Source: JBNGOQ01 sp050589645 (lineage in GTDB: Bacteria; Bacteroidota; Bacteroidia; Flavobacteriales; Flavobacteriaceae). Taken from it: 64,000 nucleotides of DNA. The translations under genes were made by a program, and so were the position numbers. Of the stretch, positions 42,519-49,941 are shown in pieces. Each line of letters opens with the position of its first letter. The stretch's first letter is position 1. The stretch spans positions 62,001-126,000 of the forward strand of contig NZ_JBNGOQ010000003.1 of the NCBI RefSeq assembly GCF_050589645.1. Reading direction: 5' to 3'. A model generated the notes under the pieces. That model was given only the letters and a program-made list of their open reading frames with translations. It had not been told where the DNA came from and searched no databases.

Positions 42519-44630
42519 ATGAATATCCAAAACGTATTGACCTCTAAGGTCAAGGAAGCTGTAGAGAACTTGTTTGGGGCAGTACTGCCATCAGTGGAAT
42601 TTCAGCCTACCCGTAAGGATTTTGAGGGAGACATAACCGCTGTGGTTTTTCCCATACTCCGCTACGTAAAAGGAAATCCGGAACATATTGGAAAGCAGAT
42701 CGGCAGCTTTCTGGAAAAGGAAGTCAAGGAGGTATCGGGCTTTAATGTGGTCAAGGGGTTTTTGAACATCAGTATCAGCGATAGTTTTTATCTCGACTTT
42801 TTCGAGGAAATCAGGGAGGTGGAGGACTATGGCCGTGTCAAGGAACTGGATAAGGACGCCGTGATGGTGGAATATTCCTCGCCCAACACCAACAAACCCC
42901 TGCACTTGGGTCATATTCGAAACAATTTGTTGGGCTATTCCGTGGCAGAGATTCTCAAGGCATCGGGCAAAAAGGTATACAAGACCCAGATTATCAATGA
43001 CCGGGGCATCCATATCTGCAAAAGTATGCTGGCTTGGCAAAAATGGGGAAACGGTGCTACGCCAGAAAGTACGGGATTGAAAGGGGATAAACTGGTGGGC
43101 AACTATTATGTGGCGTTTGAGGTCGAGTTCAAAAAACAACTAAGAGAACGTTTTAATAGGTTGGCAAGTAAGGTCCAAGATGAACTGAGAATACAAGAAA
43201 GGTACGACTTGTATGAGGCTATCAAAAATGTTGATTTGGATGAGGGTTACTATTCAGGTTTGGGTTCTGCAATTAAAGAGTTTTACAAATTTGACTGCTT
43301 AGTTTCGGAACAACAATTAATACCTACACCAGAATTTCCTTTTTATTCCAGTCTGGATTACGCGTTGCTAAATACCACTGATTACCCTAATCTTAACACT
43401 TCTCGAGCTAAATTTCTTCAAGGCTTTAAACAATTATATGGTATTGACGGAGAACAAGATATTGTCTCTGAAAAGAACTTAAGAAAAATCCGATCTTTGT
43501 TAGATGAAAAGTTTGCACCTTTTGTTGAGGTGTTGAAGGAGGCTCAGGAAATGCTCCGAAAATGGGAAGCGGGTGACCCTGATGTAGTCGCCCTATGGAA
43601 AAAGATGAACGCTTGGGTATACGAAGGTTTCAATACCACCTATACCGATCTGGGGGTAGATTTTGACCAACTGTATTATGAAAGTGACACCTATCTGCTG
43701 GGTAAGGATGTGGTAGCCGATGGTCTTAAGAAGGGTGTTTTCTATACCAAAGAGGATGGAAGTGTATGGATAGACCTTACCGATGAAGGGCTCGATGAGA
43801 AAATTGTACTCCGTGCCGATGGTACCGCTGTTTATATGACCCAGGATATTGGTACGGCCATCCAACGGGTAACCGATTATCCGGATATTGGGGGGATGGT
43901 CTATACCGTAGGGAACGAACAGGACTACCATTTCAAAGTGTTGTTCCTGATCTTGAAAAAACTGGGTTTTTCCTGGTCCAAAAATCTGCACCATCTCAGT
44001 TATGGGATGGTAGACCTCCCTAGTGGCAAAATGAAGAGTAGGGAAGGTACCGTAGTGGATGCCGATGACCTGATGCTGGAGATGAGCGCCGAGGCCAGAC
44101 GGATCTGTGAGGAACTGGGCAAGTTGGAAGGCTTTTCCCATGAGGAAAAAAGGGAGTTGCACCGTATCGTGGGTCTAGCCGCGCTAAAGTATTACATCCT
44201 AAAGGTGGATCCCAAAAAACGCATCCTCTTTGATCCAGAGGAATCAGTGGATTTTCAGGGCAATACGGGTCCTTTTATCCAATACACCTATGCGCGGATA
44301 CAATCTATTTTAAGGAAGGCCGATTTTGATTATACCGATGGGGCCAAGCACATGACTTCCATTCATCCCAAGGAAAAGGAACTTCTAAAGCAACTGCAGG
44401 TGTTTCCCGAGACCGTTCAATTGGCCGCGGAACAATATAGTCCCGCCCTAATCGCAAATTATACCTATGACCTGGTGAAGCAGTACAATTCGTATTATCA
44501 AAGTGTACCTATTTTGCCAGAAGTGGATTTGGAAAAGAAAGCCTTCCGGGTGCAGCTTTCCAAAAAGGTGGGCGATGTGATTCGATCTGCTTTTAAATTG
44601 TTGGGAATCGAGGTGCCGCAGCGCATGTAG
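42519..44630 (+). CDS. argS: Arginyl-tRNA synthetase with an in-frame extra segment
   Basis: 703 residues from the ATG at 42519. It charges tRNA-Arg. In order: N-terminal additional domain (1-110), the HIGH region SPNTNKPLHLGHIRNN, the catalytic Rossmann fold, the KMSKS-like loop GKMKSREGTVVDADDL, and the anticodon-binding domain ending LGIEVPQRM. Bacterial and flavobacterial ArgRS are usually about 580-600 residues. The excess lies at residues about 208-337, between VEFKKQ and LKEAQEMLRKWEAGDP, where the family normally has a linker of about 20 residues. The added DNA is AT-rich (about 35% GC by hand count against about 48% next to it) and keeps the frame. All catalytic motifs are intact, so the enzyme is probably functional. 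Confidence 0.95.
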   Translation: MNIQNVLTSKVKEAVENLFGAVLPSVEFQPTRKDFEGDITAVVFPILRYVKGNPEHIGKQIGSFLEKEVKEVSGFNVVKGFLNISISDSFYLDFFEEIREVEDYGRVKELDKDAVMVEYSSPNTNKPLHLGHIRNNLLGYSVAEILKASGKKVYKTQIINDRGIHICKSMLAWQKWGNGATPESTGLKGDKLVGNYYVAFEVEFKKQLRERFNRLASKVQDELRIQERYDLYEAIKNVDLDEGYYSGLGSAIKEFYKFDCLVSEQQLIPTPEFPFYSSLDYALLNTTDYPNLNTSRAKFLQGFKQLYGIDGEQDIVSEKNLRKIRSLLDEKFAPFVEVLKEAQEMLRKWEAGDPDVVALWKKMNAWVYEGFNTTYTDLGVDFDQLYYESDTYLLGKDVVADGLKKGVFYTKEDGSVWIDLTDEGLDEKIVLRADGTAVYMTQDIGTAIQRVTDYPDIGGMVYTVGNEQDYHFKVLFLILKKLGFSWSKNLHHLSYGMVDLPSGKMKSREGTVVDADDLMLEMSAEARRICEELGKLEGFSHEEKRELHRIVGLAALKYYILKVDPKKRILFDPEESVDFQGNTGPFIQYTYARIQSILRKADFDYTDGAKHMTSIHPKEKELLKQLQVFPETVQLAAEQYSPALIANYTYDLVKQYNSYYQSVPILPEVDLEKKAFRVQLSKKVGDVIRSAFKLLGIEVPQRM
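43140..43526 (+). other. AT-rich in-frame insertion within argS
   Basis: Codons 208-336 of argS. The encoded segment starts LRERFNRLASKVQDELR, continues through YEAIKNVDLDEGYYSGLGSA and FPFYSSLDYALLNTTDYPN, and ends SLLDEKFAPFV. Codons are biased to A/T third positions (tta, aat, gaa, tat), unlike the rest of argS. No intein splice residues, transposase motif or recognised domain. Boundaries are approximate to a few codons; no target-site duplication is evident. Confidence 0.75.
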
Positions 44631-44667
44631 CACGGGACAATTCCAAAAAAATAGCTTAGTTTAGGAC

Positions 44668-45468
44668 ATGCCTTCCGTTGTAGATGTATTTGGGGTTACC
44701 GCACTCCTCGCTATTTTTGGATATTTTCTGTATATCGTATACTATACGCTAGACCTGTTTTTTTTAAACCCTTTTGCAAGACTACCTAGGCTTACCGAAC
44801 ATGAAAAAGCAACCATCGCCGCCAACCTTCCCCTTTATCGGAACTTGTCCGTCAGAAAGAGAAAAAGGTTCCATAAAAGGGTGGTGAGGTTTAGGAGCCG
44901 CAAAAAAGTCATATTCCACAAGGAAGTGACCGATCGGGACCACATAACACTTCTTTTGAGCGCCACAGCGGTGATGCTTACGCTTGGTATGGCCGATTTT
45001 TTGATCTTGTCCATTAAAAAGATACTGGTGTATCCGGCCGCCTATTATTCGCCCCTTACCAAACAGGATCACAACGGGGAGTACCATCCTGGCCTAAAGA
45101 CCCTCGTTTTTTCTGCCGAACACTTGATGGAGGGTTTTCGGATAGGAAACGACAATATGAATCTTGCGGTACACGAATTTGCGCATGCCATAAGTTTTAA
45201 CGTAGCCAATAAATTAAATGTCCGATCCTATATTTTCCTGATCGGTATGCGGCAGATCAAACGCTTGCTCTCGGATTCCAATTTTAATAACAGAATGGAC
45301 CAAAGTGCGTACTTCAGATCTTATGGCAGAACCAACATTCACGAGTTTTTTGCTGTCTCCGTAGAGAATTTGATGGAAACACCAGGGGCCTTTAGACGGC
45401 AATTTCCGAAGCTGTTCGGCATCCTAAGACGAATGCTCAATCTCAAGATTTTATCCGATAAAACCTGA
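44668..45468 (+). CDS. MtfA-like zinc-dependent peptidase (M90)
   Basis: 266 residues. One N-terminal TM segment (FGVTALLAIFGYFLYIVYYTLDLFFL) precedes a basic cytoplasmic region and the peptidase fold. The zinc motif is H169-E-F-A-H173 in NLAVHEFAHAISF. A downstream glutamate in FFAVSVENLMETPGAFRRQFPKLFGILRRML completes the pattern shared with MtfA and anthrax-lethal-factor-like peptidases. It differs from E. coli MtfA in carrying the membrane helix. Its substrate is unknown. Ends 7 bp from the convergent TonB receptor gene. Confidence 0.82.
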   Translation: MPSVVDVFGVTALLAIFGYFLYIVYYTLDLFFLNPFARLPRLTEHEKATIAANLPLYRNLSVRKRKRFHKRVVRFRSRKKVIFHKEVTDRDHITLLLSATAVMLTLGMADFLILSIKKILVYPAAYYSPLTKQDHNGEYHPGLKTLVFSAEHLMEGFRIGNDNMNLAVHEFAHAISFNVANKLNVRSYIFLIGMRQIKRLLSDSNFNNRMDQSAYFRSYGRTNIHEFFAVSVENLMETPGAFRRQFPKLFGILRRMLNLKILSDKT

Positions 45469-45474
45469 GCGCAA

Positions 45475-48033
45475 CTAGAACCAGATCCTAAAACTAAAAT
45501 TGGGGGTGATACCCAGGGACACATTTTCAACAGTTTCTATTTCATCTTGATCATTCAATCGATAATAGGTGTTGAGTATGTTCTTACGGTTCAGAAAATT
45601 GAGTACAGAAGCGCCAACGGAGGCCTTTATGGTAGGACTAAGGTCAAAATCATAAATGGCGGAGGCATCTGCTCTAATGTAGTCCGGAAGCCTGGTGCTA
45701 TTGGGCTCCTTATAATTTATGGATAGGGGAAAGGTGCCGGTATTAATGGCATTGGGGTTGTCCAAGGGTTCGGTAAAGGGTTTTCCGGTTCGATAGTTGA
45801 ACCCGATACCCAGCTTAAGGTTGTTCCGTACATAGGTGCCGGCAAAGGTGAGTGTATGTCTAATATCCAGATTGTTGGGAAAGGTGCTGGGGGTGATATC
45901 TTCAAAGGTATAGTCGTTCACATTGTACGCGTAGCTTAACCAGGTACTGAAACGTGGGGTCTTTTTGTTGATCAAGAACTCCAGTCCCTTCACTTCATAA
46001 CTGCCTATTTCGCCATTGAATTGATCCTGGTTCTGAAAGCCCTGGGTGGCCGTGCTTATCCCTGTTACCTCCTTGTAAAAGCCTTCCAGCCCTATATAAA
46101 GATGGTTTTTGTCGTAATTGATGCCCAAGGAGGCCTGTTTACTTTTTGTAATGGGCAGCGTGGTGTTGTCAGACAGGATCCACCGTCTCTTCTCCACACC
46201 CAGAAAATTTTGTTCCAGGTCAATGACCTGATTGGTGGTCTGACTCTTGAACTCGCCCAAGAACTCTACTTTTAGACTTTTGGTAAGCGCATAGTTAATA
46301 TTGGCCCTCGGCTCCAGGATAAATTCATCAAAAGTGCCCAGATTTTCGATATAATTGAGGCGGGCCCCACCACGCGCCTTTAATTTTTCATCAGATGAAA
46401 TATAGCCAACTTCTGAAAATACGGCATGTGTCCGGATGACCCCCTTGATATTGCTTACGAAGGGAGGTTGGGTGACGTCGGTAAAGTTGGTAATGCCCGT
46501 TTCAATGAACTGATAACCGTTGATCCAGTTCAACTGATCTGTCAGCGCATAGTCCGAATGCAGTTTTATCCCGGTCTCCAACACCCTGTTGTTCTGAAAG
46601 AGTTGTTGCACTGCGTCGGCAGAAATGCTCAACGCATCCAGGTTGTAGCGGGTAAAATAAATGCTGAACAAGGTGGAAAAATCGGAGGACCACTGGCTCT
46701 CCAGATTACCACCAAAGGAGAGGTTGGTCTGGTCTAACCTGCTTTGGGTAGTACGGGCGGTACTTTGTGCGGTCTCCGTATAGTCTAGGTTGTTGTTGAA
46801 ATTGATAAAGCTCAACCGTACTTTTTGCCGATCGTTGATATCATAAAGCAATTTTCCGGTAAAATCATAGAAAAAGAAGCTTTCGTCCCTTTGGATATCC
46901 TGGTCCGTAGATTGGTTGTTTACGGTCACTTCGGTATCCTGGAACGCCCTATCGAAGAACTGCCCGAAGGTAGGGGTATTCAAAAAGTCCGTGGCCGAAC
47001 GCCGTCCTGAAAACTGAAAGGCCAGTTTATGTGTGATAGGAATCTGACCGTAAAGGTCCCCGCTAATCAGATTAAAGCCTGCACCACCGAAAAAATGGTC
47101 GGTGATCTCGTTTTTGGTATGCATACTGATTACGCTACTTACCCCATCCCCGTATTGGGCACTGGTGCCGTTCTTAACAATGGTGACCTGATCCGTTAAA
47201 TAGGGATTAAAGGCCGAAATTAACCCAAAAAAATGTCCGGATTGGTACATTTTTATACCATCCCAAAGAACCAGGTTCTGATCATTGGTGCCTCCCCTAA
47301 CATTAATGTCGGAGACCGTCTCATCTATACTTTTGATTCCCGGCAGGGCCTGTACGGTCTGTAGTACATCGGGCTCAATGAGTCCGGGAAGGATGCCGAA
47401 TTCCGCTGTATTCAAAAGAATACTGGCATCATCCTGCTTCGAAAGGCCCGTAGTGAGGAATTGAAAGAGGACTACCTCCTCCAATTGCTGTATGGCAAGG
47501 GCCATAAGGACAGTTTTGCAAGGTGTTTGGCCCAAGAGCTCCTCGGCCCTCACAAACTTTGTTTTGTACCCCAAATGGCGTATCCCGATGACCGCGCCTC
47601 TGGGGATGTTCCCAAGGGCAAATGTGCCTTCCAGATCTGTCACCACCCCAATATCGCTGCCCAATACCTCAATGGTGGCCCCGGCAATGGTGTTTTCAGC
47701 AAAATTGTCGAGTACCCGGGCACAGATGTCCACCGTACTGCTTTTGGAGAGCGCATAGTAGCGTTCACTGAGCTTTTTTATCTGGATTTGGGTCTGATTT
47801 TGGATATCGGCCAGTATTCCTTCCAGAAGTTCACCGTCAGGAATGCGTATTTCTACCGCGCTGATATCCTCATCTACATAGGAGAATTTAACATCAAAGC
47901 GCTGTTCCAGTTGTTGGATAAAGGAAATTAGCCGTATGGTAGGGGAAGTGCTTTCCTGTGCCGTGGCCAAAATCTGCACAAAAAAAAGCAACAGGCAAAC
48001 CCGTAAAGCGTCTTTAGGGAGCGTTTTCAGCAT
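45475..48033 (-). CDS. TonB-dependent receptor with STN domain (FecA-like transducer)
   Basis: 852 residues. Signal peptide (to about residue 26, ILATAQ), then an STN/secretin-TonB domain (about 35-110: FIQQLEQRFDVKFSYVDEDISAVEI), a carboxypeptidase-D-like domain (about 115-185: VDICARVLDNFAENTIAGATIEVLG), plug (VLQTVQALPGIKSIDETVSDINVRGGTNDQNLVLWDGI) and barrel ending SFRIWF. The STN domain is the part that talks to FecR in surface-signalling systems. Its first 20 bp overlap the end of the fecR-like gene, so the two are translationally coupled. Substrate unknown; it need not be iron. Confidence 0.93.
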   Translation of the reverse strand: MLKTLPKDALRVCLLLFFVQILATAQESTSPTIRLISFIQQLEQRFDVKFSYVDEDISAVEIRIPDGELLEGILADIQNQTQIQIKKLSERYYALSKSSTVDICARVLDNFAENTIAGATIEVLGSDIGVVTDLEGTFALGNIPRGAVIGIRHLGYKTKFVRAEELLGQTPCKTVLMALAIQQLEEVVLFQFLTTGLSKQDDASILLNTAEFGILPGLIEPDVLQTVQALPGIKSIDETVSDINVRGGTNDQNLVLWDGIKMYQSGHFFGLISAFNPYLTDQVTIVKNGTSAQYGDGVSSVISMHTKNEITDHFFGGAGFNLISGDLYGQIPITHKLAFQFSGRRSATDFLNTPTFGQFFDRAFQDTEVTVNNQSTDQDIQRDESFFFYDFTGKLLYDINDRQKVRLSFINFNNNLDYTETAQSTARTTQSRLDQTNLSFGGNLESQWSSDFSTLFSIYFTRYNLDALSISADAVQQLFQNNRVLETGIKLHSDYALTDQLNWINGYQFIETGITNFTDVTQPPFVSNIKGVIRTHAVFSEVGYISSDEKLKARGGARLNYIENLGTFDEFILEPRANINYALTKSLKVEFLGEFKSQTTNQVIDLEQNFLGVEKRRWILSDNTTLPITKSKQASLGINYDKNHLYIGLEGFYKEVTGISTATQGFQNQDQFNGEIGSYEVKGLEFLINKKTPRFSTWLSYAYNVNDYTFEDITPSTFPNNLDIRHTLTFAGTYVRNNLKLGIGFNYRTGKPFTEPLDNPNAINTGTFPLSINYKEPNSTRLPDYIRADASAIYDFDLSPTIKASVGASVLNFLNRKNILNTYYRLNDQDEIETVENVSLGITPNFSFRIWF

Positions 48034-48925
48034 AGAATAGCACTTTGTTCCCCTCTAATTTAAACTTTATTTGAGAAGGGGCACTAATACTCTGTAACGC
48101 TAAATCTATGTTGGTGTTGCTAAAAGAGCCTGTAAATAATCGATTTAGATCGATGTTTTCGGTCTTGACTTCTACATTGTACTGTCTTTGAAACTCGTTC
48201 AGTACAAAGTTTAAGGGAATACTTTTAAAGGTACTCTCATTGTTCATCCAAGTAGGTTCAGCAGTATTTGGGGTTTCCGCCTCTATAATCTTTCCGTTAA
48301 CGGCCAGGAACGAGCTGCCCGCAGGGAGTTTCATTTCTTTGCTATGGTAGGTAACACTTACCAAGCCCTCAAAACAGGTCACTTCAAAGAAACCTTCGCG
48401 GTTCTCTACATTAAACTGTGTGCCCAGCACGGTAACCGTCCCATTGTCCGTAGATACGGTAAACCGCTTGCCCTTGGCTACCTTAAAAAAGGCTTCCCCT
48501 TCCAGGGATACATTGCGTTCCTCGTTCCATTTCTTTTTGCTAAAAGAAACTTTGGAATCTGCATTCAAAACAATTTCCGAATTATCAGGAAGTATCACTT
48601 CGCTTCGTTCGGCATACTGGGTAGAGACCCTTTCGTCCAGGGAGTCCACATAGAAATAGGAAACGGCAAGAAGAACGGCGATAGCTGCGGCGACGCGCAG
48701 TATTCTTTTATACGGACGCAAACGCACCACTTTGACTTCCTTGTCCGGCCGCTTGTTCCTAAGTTCGCTCAAAGCCTTCTCAACGTCAAAATCGGGGCCC
48801 TCCAATTTACCGGAAGCCGCCAATAACCTCATATAGGAATCGTATTCCGCGGTCTTTTTAAAAGCCGTCAGCTCCTCCTCCGTGAGTTCGTTGTTAAGCC
48901 ATTTTGCCAAATAATTCTCTTGCAT
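48014..48925 (-). CDS. FecR-family anti-sigma factor / transmembrane sensor
   Basis: 303 residues. A short cytoplasmic anti-sigma region (1-70: LAKWLNNELTEEELTAFKKT) is followed by one TM helix (about 75-92: RILRVAAAIAVLLAVSYFYV), a FecR beta-helix domain (SEVILPDNSEIVLNADSKVSFSKKKW...NVSLEGEAFFKVAKGKRFTVSTDNGTVTVLGTQFNV) and a C-terminal STN-like part (FVLNEFQRQYNVEVKTEN). It would hold the ECF sigma factor encoded at 49322-49834 inactive until the TonB receptor signals. Upstream of its start lies a GGTAGGGTT block also found before the divergent lipoprotein gene. Confidence 0.93.
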   Translation of the reverse strand: MQENYLAKWLNNELTEEELTAFKKTAEYDSYMRLLAASGKLEGPDFDVEKALSELRNKRPDKEVKVVRLRPYKRILRVAAAIAVLLAVSYFYVDSLDERVSTQYAERSEVILPDNSEIVLNADSKVSFSKKKWNEERNVSLEGEAFFKVAKGKRFTVSTDNGTVTVLGTQFNVENREGFFEVTCFEGLVSVTYHSKEMKLPAGSSFLAVNGKIIEAETPNTAEPTWMNNESTFKSIPLNFVLNEFQRQYNVEVKTENIDLNRLFTGSFSNTNIDLALQSISAPSQIKFKLEGNKVLFYAENAP

Positions 48926-49321
48926 GATTTCTATGCTTTACGTCAATATAACAATTCAAATACAAAAAACCCTACCCTATTACATTACAAATCCTTGGTT
49001 TTAGGGTGTAAATAACAAGTTTTTGCCAGTTGTGGCCCCTAAAACAGTATGCAGTTGGCAGTGGCCAGTTTTCAGCAATTCAAAACTCAACAATTCATAA
49101 CCCACAACCCAACACTCATAATACAGTTGGCAGTTGGCAGTTTTCAGTAATTCATAACTCAACATTCATAATTCACAACATTCATAATTCACAACATTCA
49201 TAATTCATAACTCAAGACTCCACACTCATAACTCGTAGTACCGTTGGCAGTTTCATCGTTAAAAACTTAAATTCATAACTCCTAATTCAACATTCACAAT
49301 TCAACATTCATAATTCCCACT
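48926..49321. other. Repeat-filled gap between ECF sigma and fecR-like genes
   Basis: About 400 bp without a coding frame. Next to fecR it holds the leader with CCCTACCCTA (forward strand). From about 49040 on it consists of degenerate short repeats: CAGTTGGCAGT variants near 49051-49076, 49124-49147 and 49243-49252, and many ATTCATAA(T/C)TC words. Sigma and anti-sigma genes are normally adjacent, so this sequence seems to have been inserted or to have expanded between them. Confidence 0.7.
49161..49208. repeat. Three tandem copies of a 16-bp unit
   Basis: AACATTCATAATTCAC at 49161-49176 and 49177-49192, then AACATTCATAATTCAT at 49193-49208 (one change). Degenerate ATTCATAACTC and AACATTCACAATTC words continue on both sides to about 49318. 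Confidence 0.85.
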
Positions 49322-49834
49322 TCATATCCCATCGATCTGCTCGCGCAATGTTTTTAGGGCCAAGTGCATTCTTTTTTCTATGGCCTTGACACTTACACCC
49401 TCCATTTCAGCGATTTCGGCATATTTTTTTCCATCGATCCTATTTAAAAGAAAGGTTGTCCGCTGGTTTTCCGGTAATTGGTTCAGGGCACGGTCCAGTT
49501 TTTCCTTGTACTGTTTCTCCTCCATAAGGAATTCTGGCGATTCACTTGCGGTGTCCTGTGGTGTATTCGCATACCTGAGCCGCACTTTCTCCGCCTTTAG
49601 GACATTAAGGTATAGATTGTTGGCTATGGTATAGACATAGGATTTTGCCTTTTCCGGGCCCACCTTTCCACAGTTCTCCCAAAGCTTTATAAAGGCTTCC
49701 TGAACCACATCGTATGCCTTTTCCTCATTACCGTACTTATAATATATAAAGTTGAAAACCGTTTTGGAATGGGCCCTGAAGAGGGAGCTGTATACCTCTT
49801 CCTCACATACGTTGTCTATAGTATCCTTGCTCAA
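49322..49834 (-). CDS. ECF-type RNA polymerase sigma factor (FecI-like)
   Basis: 170 residues. Sigma region 2 is seen in LFRAHSKTVFNFIYYKYGNEEKAYDVVQEAFIKLWENC and region 4 in ALNQLPENQRTTFLLNRIDGKKYAEIAEMEGVSVKAIEKRMHLALKTLRE. The only usable start is TTG at 49834 (no ATG upstream in frame, none early downstream). It heads the sigma / FecR / TonB-receptor set on the same strand, although about 400 bp of repeats separate it from fecR. Divergent, 107 bp away, is an acidic lipoprotein gene that may be under its control. Confidence 0.93.
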   Translation of the reverse strand: MSKDTIDNVCEEEVYSSLFRAHSKTVFNFIYYKYGNEEKAYDVVQEAFIKLWENCGKVGPEKAKSYVYTIANNLYLNVLKAEKVRLRYANTPQDTASESPEFLMEEKQYKEKLDRALNQLPENQRTTFLLNRIDGKKYAEIAEMEGVSVKAIEKRMHLALKTLREQIDGI

Positions 49835-49877
49835 ATGATTGGTTTTTTCAAAGATATTTTAAAAAAAATTAAAAAAA

Positions 49878-49888
49878 CAGGTAGGGTT
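49878..49888 (+). promoter_or_regulatory. GGTAGGGTT element shared with the fecR leader
   Basis: CAGGTAGGGTT lies 53 bp before the lipoprotein start. The same nine bases GGTAGGGTT occur on the minus strand about 42 bp before the fecR-like start (forward 48968-48976). A target site for the locally encoded ECF sigma factor is possible; I cannot pair it with a convincing -10 element. Confidence 0.35.
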
Positions 49889-49941
49889 ATCTTAAAGATA
49901 GTTGTTTTAGGGTTGTACGAACCAGTAAAATCCAAATCGTT

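Noticed and set aside
42414..42530. N-terminal extension of the hypothetical protein upstream of 42413
   Set aside because: It would overlap the argS start region and has composition unlike the rest; the ATG at 42413 is the better start.
43140..43526. Intein within argS
   Set aside because: The segment does not begin with Cys/Ser at a splice site and lacks the terminal His-Asn followed by Cys/Ser/Thr; it is also short and lies outside the most conserved motif.
43593..44162. 189-codon minus-strand frame opposite argS
   Set aside because: Antisense of the conserved catalytic region of argS, without protein-like motifs.
47461..47931. 156-codon plus-strand frame opposite the TonB receptor gene
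   Set aside because: Antisense of the STN and carboxypeptidase-like domains; no support as a gene.
49040..49318. CRISPR array
   Set aside because: Units are short (16 bp or less), degenerate, tandem without spacers, and no cas gene is present.
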